DNA from: Arthrobacter bambusae
GTDB lineage: Bacteria; Actinomycetota; Actinomycetes; Actinomycetales; Micrococcaceae
Direction of reading: 5' to 3'
Assembly: GCF_030812595.1 (NCBI RefSeq)
Contig: NZ_JAUSSZ010000007.1
Location: 1 to 64,000 of the forward strand
Length of the DNA: 64,000 bases
Positions 17,901-25,442 of the stretch are shown one piece after another; the first letter of the stretch is position 1, and each line of letters opens with the position of its first letter. The notes under the pieces are model-generated. The model had not been told where the DNA came from, searched no databases, and saw only the letters and a list, made by a program, of their open reading frames with translations. A program made the translations under genes and the position numbers.

Positions 17901-18473
17901 GGTGTGTAGCTGTGGGTCGCCTGCCCGGGACTCCCAGTGATCGAAGGCAGCGGCGATGGCGCCACGTGTGCCGAGGTGCGCGACGCCGCTGCGTCCGGCA
18001 CGGGTGTGGATGACGGATTCTTCGAGCCACTTCAGGGTGGCATTGACGGCGTCGTGGTGGGTTTGCCGGATTTGGTTTTGGATACTTTGGGGGCTCATTG
18101 CCCAGAGGACCGAGACGGATTTTGGGACGCTGAAGGTCAGGTCGAAGCCGACGACGGCGTGGCGCGTTTCCGTCCGGCCCTGCGTCGCTTGTACGAGGGT
18201 CGGTTGGCCGTGCGGGCGGCCCAGGGGAGTGCCGGTATCCGGGTGGACGGCGTGGTCATAGATAGCCTTCGCGTCGGTTTCGGCGACGGCGTCTCCGGTG
18301 ATCCGGTTGATGCCGGGGAGGCCTGAACCGAGCCAGCGTCCCGGAGGCGTCCCGGCCTTCATGTAGTAACTGGTGGCATCCGCCGGGGTGACGGTGCGGT
18401 CGTCCATCATGGTGGTCTTGAACAGATATCTCAGGCCGGACTGGGCGGAGAGGCGGGCGATGGACATGGTCAT
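14904..18473 (-). CDS. MobF-type conjugative relaxase-helicase (TrwC/TraA-like)
   Basis: 1189 residues. The N-terminal TrwC relaxase domain shows a YY pair in ATSYYMKAGTPPGRWLG (~36-37, catalytic tyrosines) and the metal-binding HTHMVIANR histidines near ~190. The middle is a RecD/TraI-like helicase with Walker A GPAGTGKTTTLG and Walker B VVIDEASMV, and later AYVESAVELGYATTAHRAQG. It would nick oriT and unwind the transferred strand. ATG 18467 is an alternative start. No type IV secretion or coupling-protein gene is visible nearby, so the element is mobilisable rather than self-transmissible on the evidence of this window. Confidence 0.9.
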   Translation of the reverse strand: MTMSIARLSAQSGLRYLFKTTMMDDRTVTPADATSYYMKAGTPPGRWLGSGLPGINRITGDAVAETDAKAIYDHAVHPDTGTPLGRPHGQPTLVQATQGRTETRHAVVGFDLTFSVPKSVSVLWAMSPQSIQNQIRQTHHDAVNATLKWLEESVIHTRAGRSGVAHLGTRGAIAAAFDHWESRAGDPQLHTHMVIANRVQRINDGAWVTLDSRTLYKAAVAASEHYNGLLFDALHRNLGTDTEIRSPAISTHNPTQQLVGVDDSLIREFSNRSRLIDLETDKLVAEWTTHHGTPPTATTTIKLRQQATLSTRTPKAETIAPLPQLSAQWRARAVAKGFAPRLMLANTMRRSHKAPFRASDFTTNWIDTVASLTRERVAAKRATWNRWNILAEAERVCADIRCNTPQDRRAMVDAVASAAETQSVPLNENRYTLPADAQPDLGFAEQSAFDFQGTRLYTDAATLAHEDIVMEARNDDGGPAVRPAVAMASLASYKHRGQHDLHSDQRAAAANVLLSGNRLDAVVGPAGTGKTTTLGAVKVAWEAEFGAGTVVGLAPAAASAEVLGRELSMVTDNVSKWLYESVGQGAGSRAARFFDAEQQLKNHITDRSPQSTQLAQTAARLSAEQNRWRFHRNQLVVIDEASMVSTLQLSALVQQARDADAKILLVGDPGQLDAIDAGGILGWLERQNKTVRLNTIWRFEQRWEQDASLKLRAGDSAAITDYERHGRIRHGAYLDMVDHAYLSWQANIQQGKSSILIAADNDTVSILNQRAQGDRIIQRVVDGERTVPLSDGLRAGTGDVVVARRNDRSIVDSSGDFIRNGTMLDVVRTGWPNGSLTAVRRDTGAAVTLRRAYVESAVELGYATTAHRAQGITVDEGHTVVTESRLTRELFYVSMTRGRGGNYAYVSENDPSDHEPLDPTLQSSWREILEELLAAEGAERTAHEVREAEQAKADSLERLSAEYDYLAQIAAAEDLARFLGHHAPERLAELKRSPALGPIVAAWRRTTSISRPTAQRILLEALETSASAQDPTTVLHSRLLSFLGGTAGHPTDPLTEPIRTARPDLANMIGQVVERIKRRTYGITKAALMLDTEWKRNLLGALPPNMQNDDIRRVIGTVAIYRDRWGLEDSPLPLGPIPEDSERERHAQTAGIQELIDGLSRAAVAQQPENWFDVTSNRDPGLRNVGWQL

Positions 18474-19240
18474 CGCCTTGGCGCTCCGGGGCTGCGGTGG
18501 GCGGCAGTCCGACCGCGACTGCGGAGCAGCGCCTCCGCGCGGGATTGCTCGAAGCCCTGGCGAGGTTCACTCCCTTTGTTCTCTTCCACGACGGTTCATG
18601 GACGTCGAGTCCAACTACGACATGACTTGGCGTGAGCAGACGTCTGTCACTTTTCCGTAGATAGGCGTTGATCGCACCCTTGGTGCCAGAGGTGTAGCTG
18701 GCGGGAAATATCTTCCGCGGCCCAAGGAGTGAGAATTGTGTGCCGCTTGGTCACGTCGCCTCACTTGTGCAGATGAGCGCACAGAACTGGTGTGGCGCTG
18801 GGTCCGTGGTGTGCTGGATGGTGCCGCAAAACGCGTGACCCAAACACGTCATCGTCGCCGGCGACCTGGCCGCCTGCGGGGCGAGAGGGGCACCTACGCG
18901 GGGCAGATCCACTGGTGAGTAACGGGATCTCACGGGCCCCACACCGTCAGCGGTCCTTGCGGGTGGAGGCTTTTCGGCATAGGCCGCCCTCACCAAGTGA
19001 AAAGTGTCCGGTTGAAATCTGAGACCCTGGACCGCCGGTGTCAGAAATATCTAATTCCGACCCAATCCTGACGGCAGGTTGGGTGAGCCCCATCAAACCA
19101 CGGCTTTCGCGTCGTTTCGTTACTTCAAGTTCGCGTTGTTCGGGTCACATCAGCTTGCCTCGCTGGAGGCGGCGCCTAGATCCTTGCACTACCTAGCTTT
19201 TTTGTACTTGTCTGAGCGTGCCCAATGGAGGACACATTTT
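18474..19240. other. Gap of ~770 bases without a recognisable gene
   Basis: Short open frames exist on both strands but none shows a conserved motif or a good ribosome site. By position this stretch, upstream of the relaxase, is where an oriT might lie; I see no convincing nic-site inverted repeat. A good GGAGG site at its right end belongs to the PEP synthase fragment. Confidence 0.4.
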
Positions 19241-19747
19241 ATGACTGACGTTCTGTGGTTTTCTGAGCTTGGCTTGTCCGACCTTGACCAGGTCGGTGGT
19301 AAAAATGCTTCCCTCGGCGAAATGGTCCGGAACTTGGCCACGGCCGGGGTGAAGGTCCCGGATGGTTTCGCCACCACGGCGGACGCGTATCGGCGTTTCT
19401 TGTCCGAGTCGGGCCTTGATGCCCGTATCGAAGGCGCCTTGGAGGGCCTAGACAGCGGCGATGTGGCGGAACTCGCCCAGGTGGGCCAGTTCATCCGCGA
19501 CCTGATTCGCGCCACGCCGTTCCCGGCGGGTTTCGAGGAGGAGATCCGGGCCGCGTATGACCGTTTGTTGGAGGATCATGGCTGGGATGTGTCTTGGGCT
19601 GTGCGTTCGAGTGCCACGGCCGAGGACCTGCCGGACGCGTCCTTTGCCGGCAGCAGTCCGAATTCGTCTTCACCGGTTGACTCGTACGTCGACACCTGCG
19701 CCAAAACCCGCAACCTCAACACAACGAAGGACCCTCTTATCCCATGA
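19241..19747 (+). pseudogene. ppsA: 5' fragment of phosphoenolpyruvate synthase
   Basis: Starting at an ATG with GGAGG upstream, the product begins FSELGLSDLDQVGGKNASLGE and continues through WAVRSSATAEDLPDASFAG, the N-terminal nucleotide-binding part of PEP synthase. Homology stops abruptly near 19655, where FAGQQETYL would be expected; an unrelated tail of ~30 residues then reads to a stop. Full-length enzymes are ~800 residues, so this is a ~138-residue stub, probably cut by a recombination event. Confidence 0.88.
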
Positions 19748-20112
19748 ACATCTTCCTGTGATCGTACAAGGCCTTCTGGCCGTCATGTTCGCCATGGCCG
19801 GTGGAATGAAGACCATCCGGCCCAGAGACAAACTCATCGATGCTCTCCCTTGGGTGGCCGACTTCTTGACCCCCACGGTTCGCTTCATCGGCACCGTAGA
19901 TTTGCCGGAGCCACGGACTCATAGTGCCCTCCGTGACAGGAATCGTCCGGATCCTGACACCTTTGGCTGCAACCGGCATGGCAATCACGATGGTCCTGGC
20001 GGCGATCACCCACGCACGCCGAAAGGAACCCGCTGCGATTGGCTTTAACGCCGGCCTGCTGATCATGGCTGTGCTGGTCGCCTGGGGCCGCTTCGGTCCC
20101 TATAGTCTCTGA
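19744..20112 (+). pseudogene. Frameshifted DoxX-family membrane protein
   Basis: From ATG 19744 the protein would read MNIFLWIVQGLLAVMFAMAG, then GGMKTIRPRDKLIDALPWV, a DoxX-like four-helix protein, ending AITHARRKEPAAIGFNAG and AWGRFGPYSL. Three single-base deletions are needed to restore it: one G at TGTG|ATC near 19758, and two near 19903-19915 (around TTGCC and CCACGG). Three losses in 370 nt suggest true decay, but low-quality consensus sequence is an alternative. Confidence 0.75.
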
Positions 20113-20274
20113 TCGCCTGCCCGCGCCTTTCGGGAGATCCACCGGTGGCATCCCTCGCGCGGACCAGCGTTTCGTATAGGTCCAGGACGCGATGCCGCCT
20201 GGTATCGGATCCGACCCCGCGAAAGCGACCATACGTCCGTCATCGCAGCATCCGCATGTCACTGACCGAGGTGT

Positions 20275-20640
20275 CTATATGGCTGTGTCGTCCGCGTCGT
20301 AGCTTGGCCCGATTTGGCGGCGGATCTCGTCCATCGCTGCCATTACTGCCACGCTCTCGCTCGGTGGGAGGATGGTGCCGGACGTTTGGCCGGCATGGAC
20401 CAGGCGTTCCAGCTCGGCCGCCTGATACTGCATCCCGCGGCTGGTAACGGGCTCGTCGAATCGTTCCACAACGGATCCGTCGACGCCGAACGCCGTGAAC
20501 GGACCGGAGTTGTTTCGCGTAGTCGAACCATATGGGGGAGAAACCTCGTCCACATAGGGAGCTTGGGTTCTTGCGCGGAAAGGACTTGCTGGTTCCCTGA
20601 GAGGACGGACTGGTCCGCATGGCGCAAGCCCAGGCCTAGC
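20275..20640 (-). pseudogene. C-terminal remnant of a Gfo/Idh/MocA-family oxidoreductase
   Basis: The last ~65 codons read DGSVVERFDEPVTSRGMQYQ, then AAELERLVHAGQTSGTILPP and a helical tail, the usual end of this dehydrogenase family. Upstream matches fall in other frames (FLPHMVRLRETTPVRS) and then vanish, and there is no Rossmann N-terminus. It is therefore a 5'-truncated, frameshifted remnant on the minus strand. Confidence 0.65.
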
Positions 20641-20839
20641 CGGGCCTAGCCGAGAGCTGTCAGGGTGGTTAATCCCGCCTATTGCCCCGAAGCGACACGT
20701 CCGGTCGGCTGTATGCCCTGCTCGGTTATTCACGCGTACGGCTTTTAGATAGCCTGGACCCTCATGTTAGTTGAGGATTGGCCAGAGCTGCGGCGGAGTA
20801 GAACAGCTCTTTGCATGCCGCTCGCCAGGTAGAGGGCGG

Positions 20840-21542
20840 GACATGAGTGAAGGTGCTCCGCGAGGTGGTCCTCAATGCGCTGCCAGGCTTCAGGGGCGGA
20901 ACCCGGATCCGGTCGGACAGCCATGATCCGAACGACGCGACGCGTCGGTTGCCGTCCTTCCGGAGCGTCGTTCATGAGTGCGTGACTCGCTGCGAGTCCC
21001 TGAGCATCCTCGAAGTCGTGCCTGGTTGGGACGATCTCCAAATTTGCGGGGGGTCCGGAAAGGCAACGGTCCTCAGCATAGTTGGCTACGACGGGCAAGC
21101 GCCTGCCAGTCCGTCCGGCAATTGGTCGTTCGCCGAGGCCGCATCGAAGCCGTCGGTGGCCGCTAGCAGGGCAAATCCCCCGCCCAGGCAGAATCCGATG
21201 ACTCCCACCTTCCCAGTGCATCTGGTATCACCATTGAGCCAGGAACGGGGCCGTCGTGATGTCCGTGAAGACCCGGCCCGTCCCCGATGTCAGCTAGCGC
21301 ATGGTCGACACGAGGCAGTCCCTCGCGCCGTCGTCGCTGTCGAGCTCTACGGCAAGCGTCAGGTACCCAGCCGCGGTGAGCCGGTCCGCATGGCGTCGGC
21401 GCTTGACGTCGTCGAGTCCAAACGCTTCGTGGATGAGAACGACGCCGGGAAACGGACCGATTCCGGCGGGCTTGGCGAGGTATCCGCGCGGAGTGCGGGA
21501 ACCACCTGCGGCCGCGCTCACAATGCTCAAATCAATTCGCAT
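20840..21542 (-). pseudogene. Decayed dienelactone hydrolase
   Basis: The N-terminus reads GYLAKPAGIGPFPGVVLIHE then AFGLDDVKRR; the nucleophile motif appears in another frame as KVGVIGFCLGGGFALLAATD (Cys in GFCLGG), and the C-terminus in a third piece (HALMNDAPEG then PEAWQRIEDHLAEHL with the catalytic-His region). A TAG interrupts right after CLVSTMR near 21298 and at least three frameshifts separate the pieces. DLH opens the lactone ring in chloroaromatic catabolism; this copy cannot be functional. Confidence 0.82.
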
Positions 21543-21672
21543 AGCGGGTGTAAGCCCTCCTTGGCAACGAATCGCCACGTAAACCGACCGCAGAATGATC
21601 CCTGCCGATTGTCGGTCGGTGGCTCGAGCGAGCGCGCCGTTCGTCTTGGGGACGCTGGGCGGCGTTCGGTTC

Positions 21673-22682
21673 TCACGTGGTGAGAAGGACTTTGATGGCC
21701 TGTCGCTCATCCATGGCTTTGTAGCCTTCTGCGGCGTCGTCTAGAGGCAGAGTGAGGTCGAAGACCTTGTCGGGGTTTATCTTGCGATCCCAGACGAGTT
21801 GGATTAGCTCCGGCAGGAAGCGGCGGACGGGCGCGACGCCTCCCGCGAGCTGGACACCGGAGGCGAACAGCTCCATCGGGTCCAGCTGCGCCCCGACGGG
21901 GACGCCGACGTATCCGACGTTGCCGCCAGGACGGGTGGCGTGGATCGCCTGGCGCAGTGATTCCGTCGTACCGACGGCCTCGACTGTGGAATGCGCGCCA
22001 TATCCGCCGGTGAGCTCTTTGACGTGGGCCGCGCCGTCTTCGCCGCGTTCGGCGACAACATCGGTGGCCCCGAACTCGAGTGCAAGCTTCTGCCGTTCAG
22101 GGTGGCGGCTGACGGCGATGATCCTGTCGGCCCCCAGCTGCTTCGCAGCACGGCCCACGGCGCCGTCGCCAACGACCGCGACGGACTTGTCTGGCCCGTC
22201 CTGCGCGGACACAGCAGCGAACCAGCCGGTGCCCAGCACATCAGAGCAAGCCAGCAGCGAGGGGATCAGCTCGGCACCCGGCTGCCCAGGAGTAGCGATC
22301 AATGTCGCGTCGGCGAACGGGATGCGGGCCTTTTCGGCCTGGGTTCCGATCGTGGGCATCTCCACCCGGTTGGGACAGTAGGACCGGAACCCGGCCTGAC
22401 AGATTTCGCAGCCGTCACCAGAGGCAACGAACGGGCCGACGACGAAGTCGCCGGGCTTGACGGTTGCGACCTGCGCACCGGTCTGCTCAACGATGCCGAC
22501 GTACTCGTGCCCGATCTGAGAGGGGCCGGGCAGGGGAGCAAGGCCACGATAGGGCCACAGGTCGGAGCCGCAGATGCAGCTGGCTGTGATGCGGATAACC
22601 GCGTCAGTGGGATCGATGATCTGAGGATCCTCGCGTTCTTCCACGCACACTCCCCCGGGGCAAGCATGATCACTCCGCGCAT
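21673..22682 (-). pseudogene. Decayed zinc-dependent alcohol dehydrogenase paralogue
   Basis: The encoded protein matches the intact neighbour (23072-24091) along its length: ICGSDLWPYRG, GHEYVGIVEQ, and WDRKINPDKVFDL near the end. Two lesions are visible by comparing the two. A one-base loss after MRGVIMLAPGE (~22649) shifts the start out of frame. A 12-nt deletion inside the NAD-binding motif turns GDGAVGLMAILAAK into GDGAVGRAAK. An in-frame start exists further upstream but gives an atypical N-terminus. Best read as an inactivated copy, with divergent orientation to the intact one. Confidence 0.7.
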
Positions 22683-23031
22683 AGCTCTCTTCCTTCCCTT
22701 CGGGTGTTCCGGTTTTCATCGAGTGGGCGCGCCCAGATGGCGATCCCTGCCGTACGGGCGAATGGACGGTATGAAGGCCGCAGCCCTGCGGTCAAACCGA
22801 ACTCAGCCCTCCGACGATTCCAACATGTAGGACGGGTCGGTGGGAGACCCTCTCAGTGCCTCCCACAACCACTGCGATGCCCGTAAGGTCATGCTGGTCT
22901 TCGCCGGGATTGTCGGACCGATGGCATTGAGATACAGAAAATACCGGGAGGCCCTATTGGACCCTCCCAGGCCCGGCATCCCGAAGGTCTAATGGGAGAT
23001 AGCAAACCGGAAACCACTTCTGGAACATCAC

Positions 23032-23050
23032 TGGCGCGCTTGGCGCGCCA
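23032..23050. promoter_or_regulatory. Inverted repeat upstream of the intact alcohol dehydrogenase
   Basis: TGGCGCGC (23032-23039), a 3-nt spacer, then GCGCGCCA (23043-23050) form a perfect 8-bp palindrome 21 nt upstream of the ATG, just before the AAGGAG ribosome site. It could be an operator, perhaps for the XRE regulator encoded downstream. The surrounding 22683-23071 divergent region holds nothing else recognisable. Confidence 0.35.
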
Positions 23051-23071
23051 GGCGCAAGCAAGGAGATATTA

Positions 23072-24091
23072 ATGCGTGGAGTTGTCATGTACACGGCTGG
23101 GGACGTCCGGGTCGAGGAGCGTGAAGACCCGAAGATCATCGATCCTACCGATGCGATCATCAGCCTGACCGCGACCTGTATTTGCGGCTCCGACCTGTGG
23201 CCCTACCGCGGCATCGAACCGGTAGATCACACACCCATGGGGCACGAGTACGTTGGCGTGGTGGAAGAGATCGGCTCCGCGGTGAAGACGATCAAGCCGG
23301 GCGACTTCGTCGTGGGTTCGTTCGTCATCTCGGACAACACCTGCGAAATCTGCCAGTCCGGGTTCCAATCAAAGTGCGTGCACGCGGAGTTTGTGGCGCA
23401 AATCGGCACCCAGGCCGAGAAAGCCCGTATCCCTTACGCGGATGGAACGCTGGTGGCGACGCCCGGGCAGCCAGACCCGGAGCTGATTCCTTCACTGCTC
23501 GCCACGTCCGATGTGTTGGGAACTGGCTGGTTCGCCGCCGTCGCCGCTCAGGCCGGCCCAGGCAAGACTGTCGCCGTAGTAGGCGATGGAGCGGTAGGCC
23601 TGATGGCCATCCTCGCGGCGAAAGAACTGGGCGCCGACCGGATCATCGCCATGAGCCGGCATAAGGACCGGCAGGAACTGGCCAAGTTCTATGGCGCGAC
23701 CGACATTGTAGAAGAGCGTGGCGGCGAGGGCATCGCCAAGATTAAGGAGCTGACCGGCGGGCTGGGTGCACACTCAGTGGTCGAAGCGGTCGGAACCCAG
23801 GAATCGTTCATGCAGGCCGTTGGCGCGACCCGCGGCGGCGGGCACCTCGGCTACGTTGGCGTGAACTACGACGTACACGTCCCCGGCATCGAGCTGTTCT
23901 TGGCCGGCATCCACACCCTCGGCGGACCTGCGCCGGTGCGCCGGTTTCTGCCTGACCTGATCCGGATGGTCTGGGATCGGAAGATTGATCCGGGCAAGGT
24001 CTTCGACCTGATCCTTCCCCTCGACCGGGCCCCGGAAGGATACAAGGCGATGGACGAGCGCACCGCTACCAAAGTCCTGCTAACCCTCTGA
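23072..24091 (+). CDS. Zinc-dependent alcohol dehydrogenase
   Basis: 339 residues, medium-chain dehydrogenase. Catalytic zinc ligands are suggested by TCICGSDLW (Cys ~38) and GHEY (His ~58, Glu ~59), the structural-zinc loop by CEICQSGFQSKC, and the NAD-binding fold by VVGDGAVGLMAILAAKELGA (~165-185). It oxidises an alcohol or reduces an aldehyde with NAD(P); substrate unknown. AAGGAG precedes the ATG. It is followed by a GC hairpin and an XRE/MmyB-type regulator on the same strand, a common pairing in which the regulator represses the oxidoreductase. Confidence 0.88.
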   Translation: MRGVVMYTAGDVRVEEREDPKIIDPTDAIISLTATCICGSDLWPYRGIEPVDHTPMGHEYVGVVEEIGSAVKTIKPGDFVVGSFVISDNTCEICQSGFQSKCVHAEFVAQIGTQAEKARIPYADGTLVATPGQPDPELIPSLLATSDVLGTGWFAAVAAQAGPGKTVAVVGDGAVGLMAILAAKELGADRIIAMSRHKDRQELAKFYGATDIVEERGGEGIAKIKELTGGLGAHSVVEAVGTQESFMQAVGATRGGGHLGYVGVNYDVHVPGIELFLAGIHTLGGPAPVRRFLPDLIRMVWDRKIDPGKVFDLILPLDRAPEGYKAMDERTATKVLLTL

Positions 24092-24102
24092 ACCTACATC
24101 CT

Positions 24103-24128
24103 GGGCGGGGGCCGATGCGCCCCCGCCC
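24103..24128 (+). terminator. Hairpin after the alcohol dehydrogenase
   Basis: A 10-bp all-GC stem GGGCGGGGGC/GCCCCCGCCC (24103-24112 with 24119-24128) with a 6-nt loop lies 11 nt after the stop. No T-run follows. Confidence 0.65.
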
Positions 24129-24169
24129 TCCCTACATAGCCCGCACTCACATAGGCATAGCGTGAAGAT

Positions 24170-25039
24170 ATGACCAAGAAAGACGACATCCGGAAGTTTC
24201 TCGTTTCCCGGCGCGCGAACGTCACGCTCGCGCAGGCTGGCCTGCCCGATGTTGGAGACGAACGACGTGTTCCCGGGCTCCGGCGCGAAGAGGTCGCCCA
24301 ACTCGCCGACGTCAGCGTCGAGTACTACACACGGCTCGAGCGGGGCAACATCCACGGTGCGTCAGAGAGCGTCCTCAACGCGATCGCCCGCGCACTGCAC
24401 CTCACCGATGTCGAACGCGAACACTTGCTCGACCTCGCCCGCATCACCCCTGCGGCCGCGAACCATGCGGAGAAAACGACGGCGGCCGTCGCCGTTCGTC
24501 CTTCGGTGCAGCGGGTCCTCGATAACTTGACCGTGCCCGCCGTCGTCTACAACGCCCGGCAGGACCTCATCGCCTCGAACCTTCTCGGGCGGGCGCTGTT
24601 CTCGCCACACTTCGAATCCGACCGGCCCAGCATCGCCCGCTTCATCTTCCTCGACTCCCGCGCCAAGGACTACTACGCGGATTGGCCGCTCGGGTGCAGC
24701 CTGACTGCCGCGATGCTTCGTTACGAGGCAGGTCGGGACCCGCTCAATGCCGCCCTCACGGAACTTATCGGAGAACTTGCCACCCGCAGCCCCCAGTTCC
24801 GCAAAGACTGGGCGGACCAGGACGTCCACGAACACCGCACGGGGCAGAAGGTGTATCGACACCCTGAGGTCGGCGACATCGAACTCACCTACGACGTGTT
24901 CGAGATGCCGGGCGAACCAGGACTGTTCATCGGCACTTACACCCCGGAACAGGGTTTCGAATCAGCCGACAAAATCGCTCTGCTCGGCAGTTGGGCGGCA
25001 ACCCAGGAATTCGGCCGCCTGATTCCCCCTGAGACGTAA
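24170..25039 (+). CDS. XRE-family regulator with MmyB-like ligand-binding domain
   Basis: 289 residues. The N-terminal helix-turn-helix is visible (RVPGLRREEVAQLADVSVEY, then YTRLERG), and the rest matches the MmyB-type putative ligand-binding domain (PAVVYNARQDLIASNLLGRA; KVYRHPEVGDIELTYD). Such proteins usually repress an adjacent short- or medium-chain dehydrogenase. Here the candidate target is the alcohol dehydrogenase immediately upstream. Confidence 0.85.
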   Translation: MTKKDDIRKFLVSRRANVTLAQAGLPDVGDERRVPGLRREEVAQLADVSVEYYTRLERGNIHGASESVLNAIARALHLTDVEREHLLDLARITPAAANHAEKTTAAVAVRPSVQRVLDNLTVPAVVYNARQDLIASNLLGRALFSPHFESDRPSIARFIFLDSRAKDYYADWPLGCSLTAAMLRYEAGRDPLNAALTELIGELATRSPQFRKDWADQDVHEHRTGQKVYRHPEVGDIELTYDVFEMPGEPGLFIGTYTPEQGFESADKIALLGSWAATQEFGRLIPPET

Positions 25040-25352
25040 ACAAGATCGTCGGAAGTCGGCTCCGGTCGGCCGAAGAGGAGCCTGCCGAAGCGCTGGGGCT
25101 GAGTATGCTCCGTGGTTGGGAGCCTTGCATCCGAGTCAGAAGAAGTGAGTAGGTCCTTAGCGCCCTTCGCCGCGTGCCGAGTGTCCTTCGGTTGCAGCTT
25201 GTGATCCAAAATCCCGCGTATTCCCGCAGCGCCATATTCGCGGCGACCCTGATGGCTTCGTCGAACTGGAGTTCAATCTTGAATCTCCCCGTCGTGCTCG
25301 TGACGCCTCCTTCTCTCCGGTAACGCCATGCGAATGTTTGGTTGCTTTTACT
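25040..25352. other. Intergenic stretch with a possible frameshifted small gene
   Basis: On the minus strand from ~25300 a plausible peptide begins (FKIELQFDEAIRVAANMALR) and, after one frameshift near 25212, continues as LDHKLQPKDTRHAAKGAKDL. I do not recognise the family and cannot prove coding. No other feature is visible. Confidence 0.3.
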
Positions 25353-25389
25353 GGTCAGGCGGTGCAGGGATTCCCTGCACCGCCTGACC
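25353..25389 (-). terminator. Perfect 17-bp hairpin downstream of the 2-oxoacid dehydrogenase gene
   Basis: Arms 25353-25369 and 25373-25389 with a 3-nt loop, 54 nt past the stop of the minus-strand E1-E2 gene. There is no T-run, but stem strength and position support a terminator. Confidence 0.75.
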
Positions 25390-25442
25390 CTGTGTCCGTT
25401 GGCTAATTATTCCCCTCGACCTGTTGGGGGATGTTTGAATGG

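Noticed and set aside
18474..19240. oriT for the relaxase
   Set aside because: Position is right, but no convincing nic-type inverted repeat could be identified by eye.
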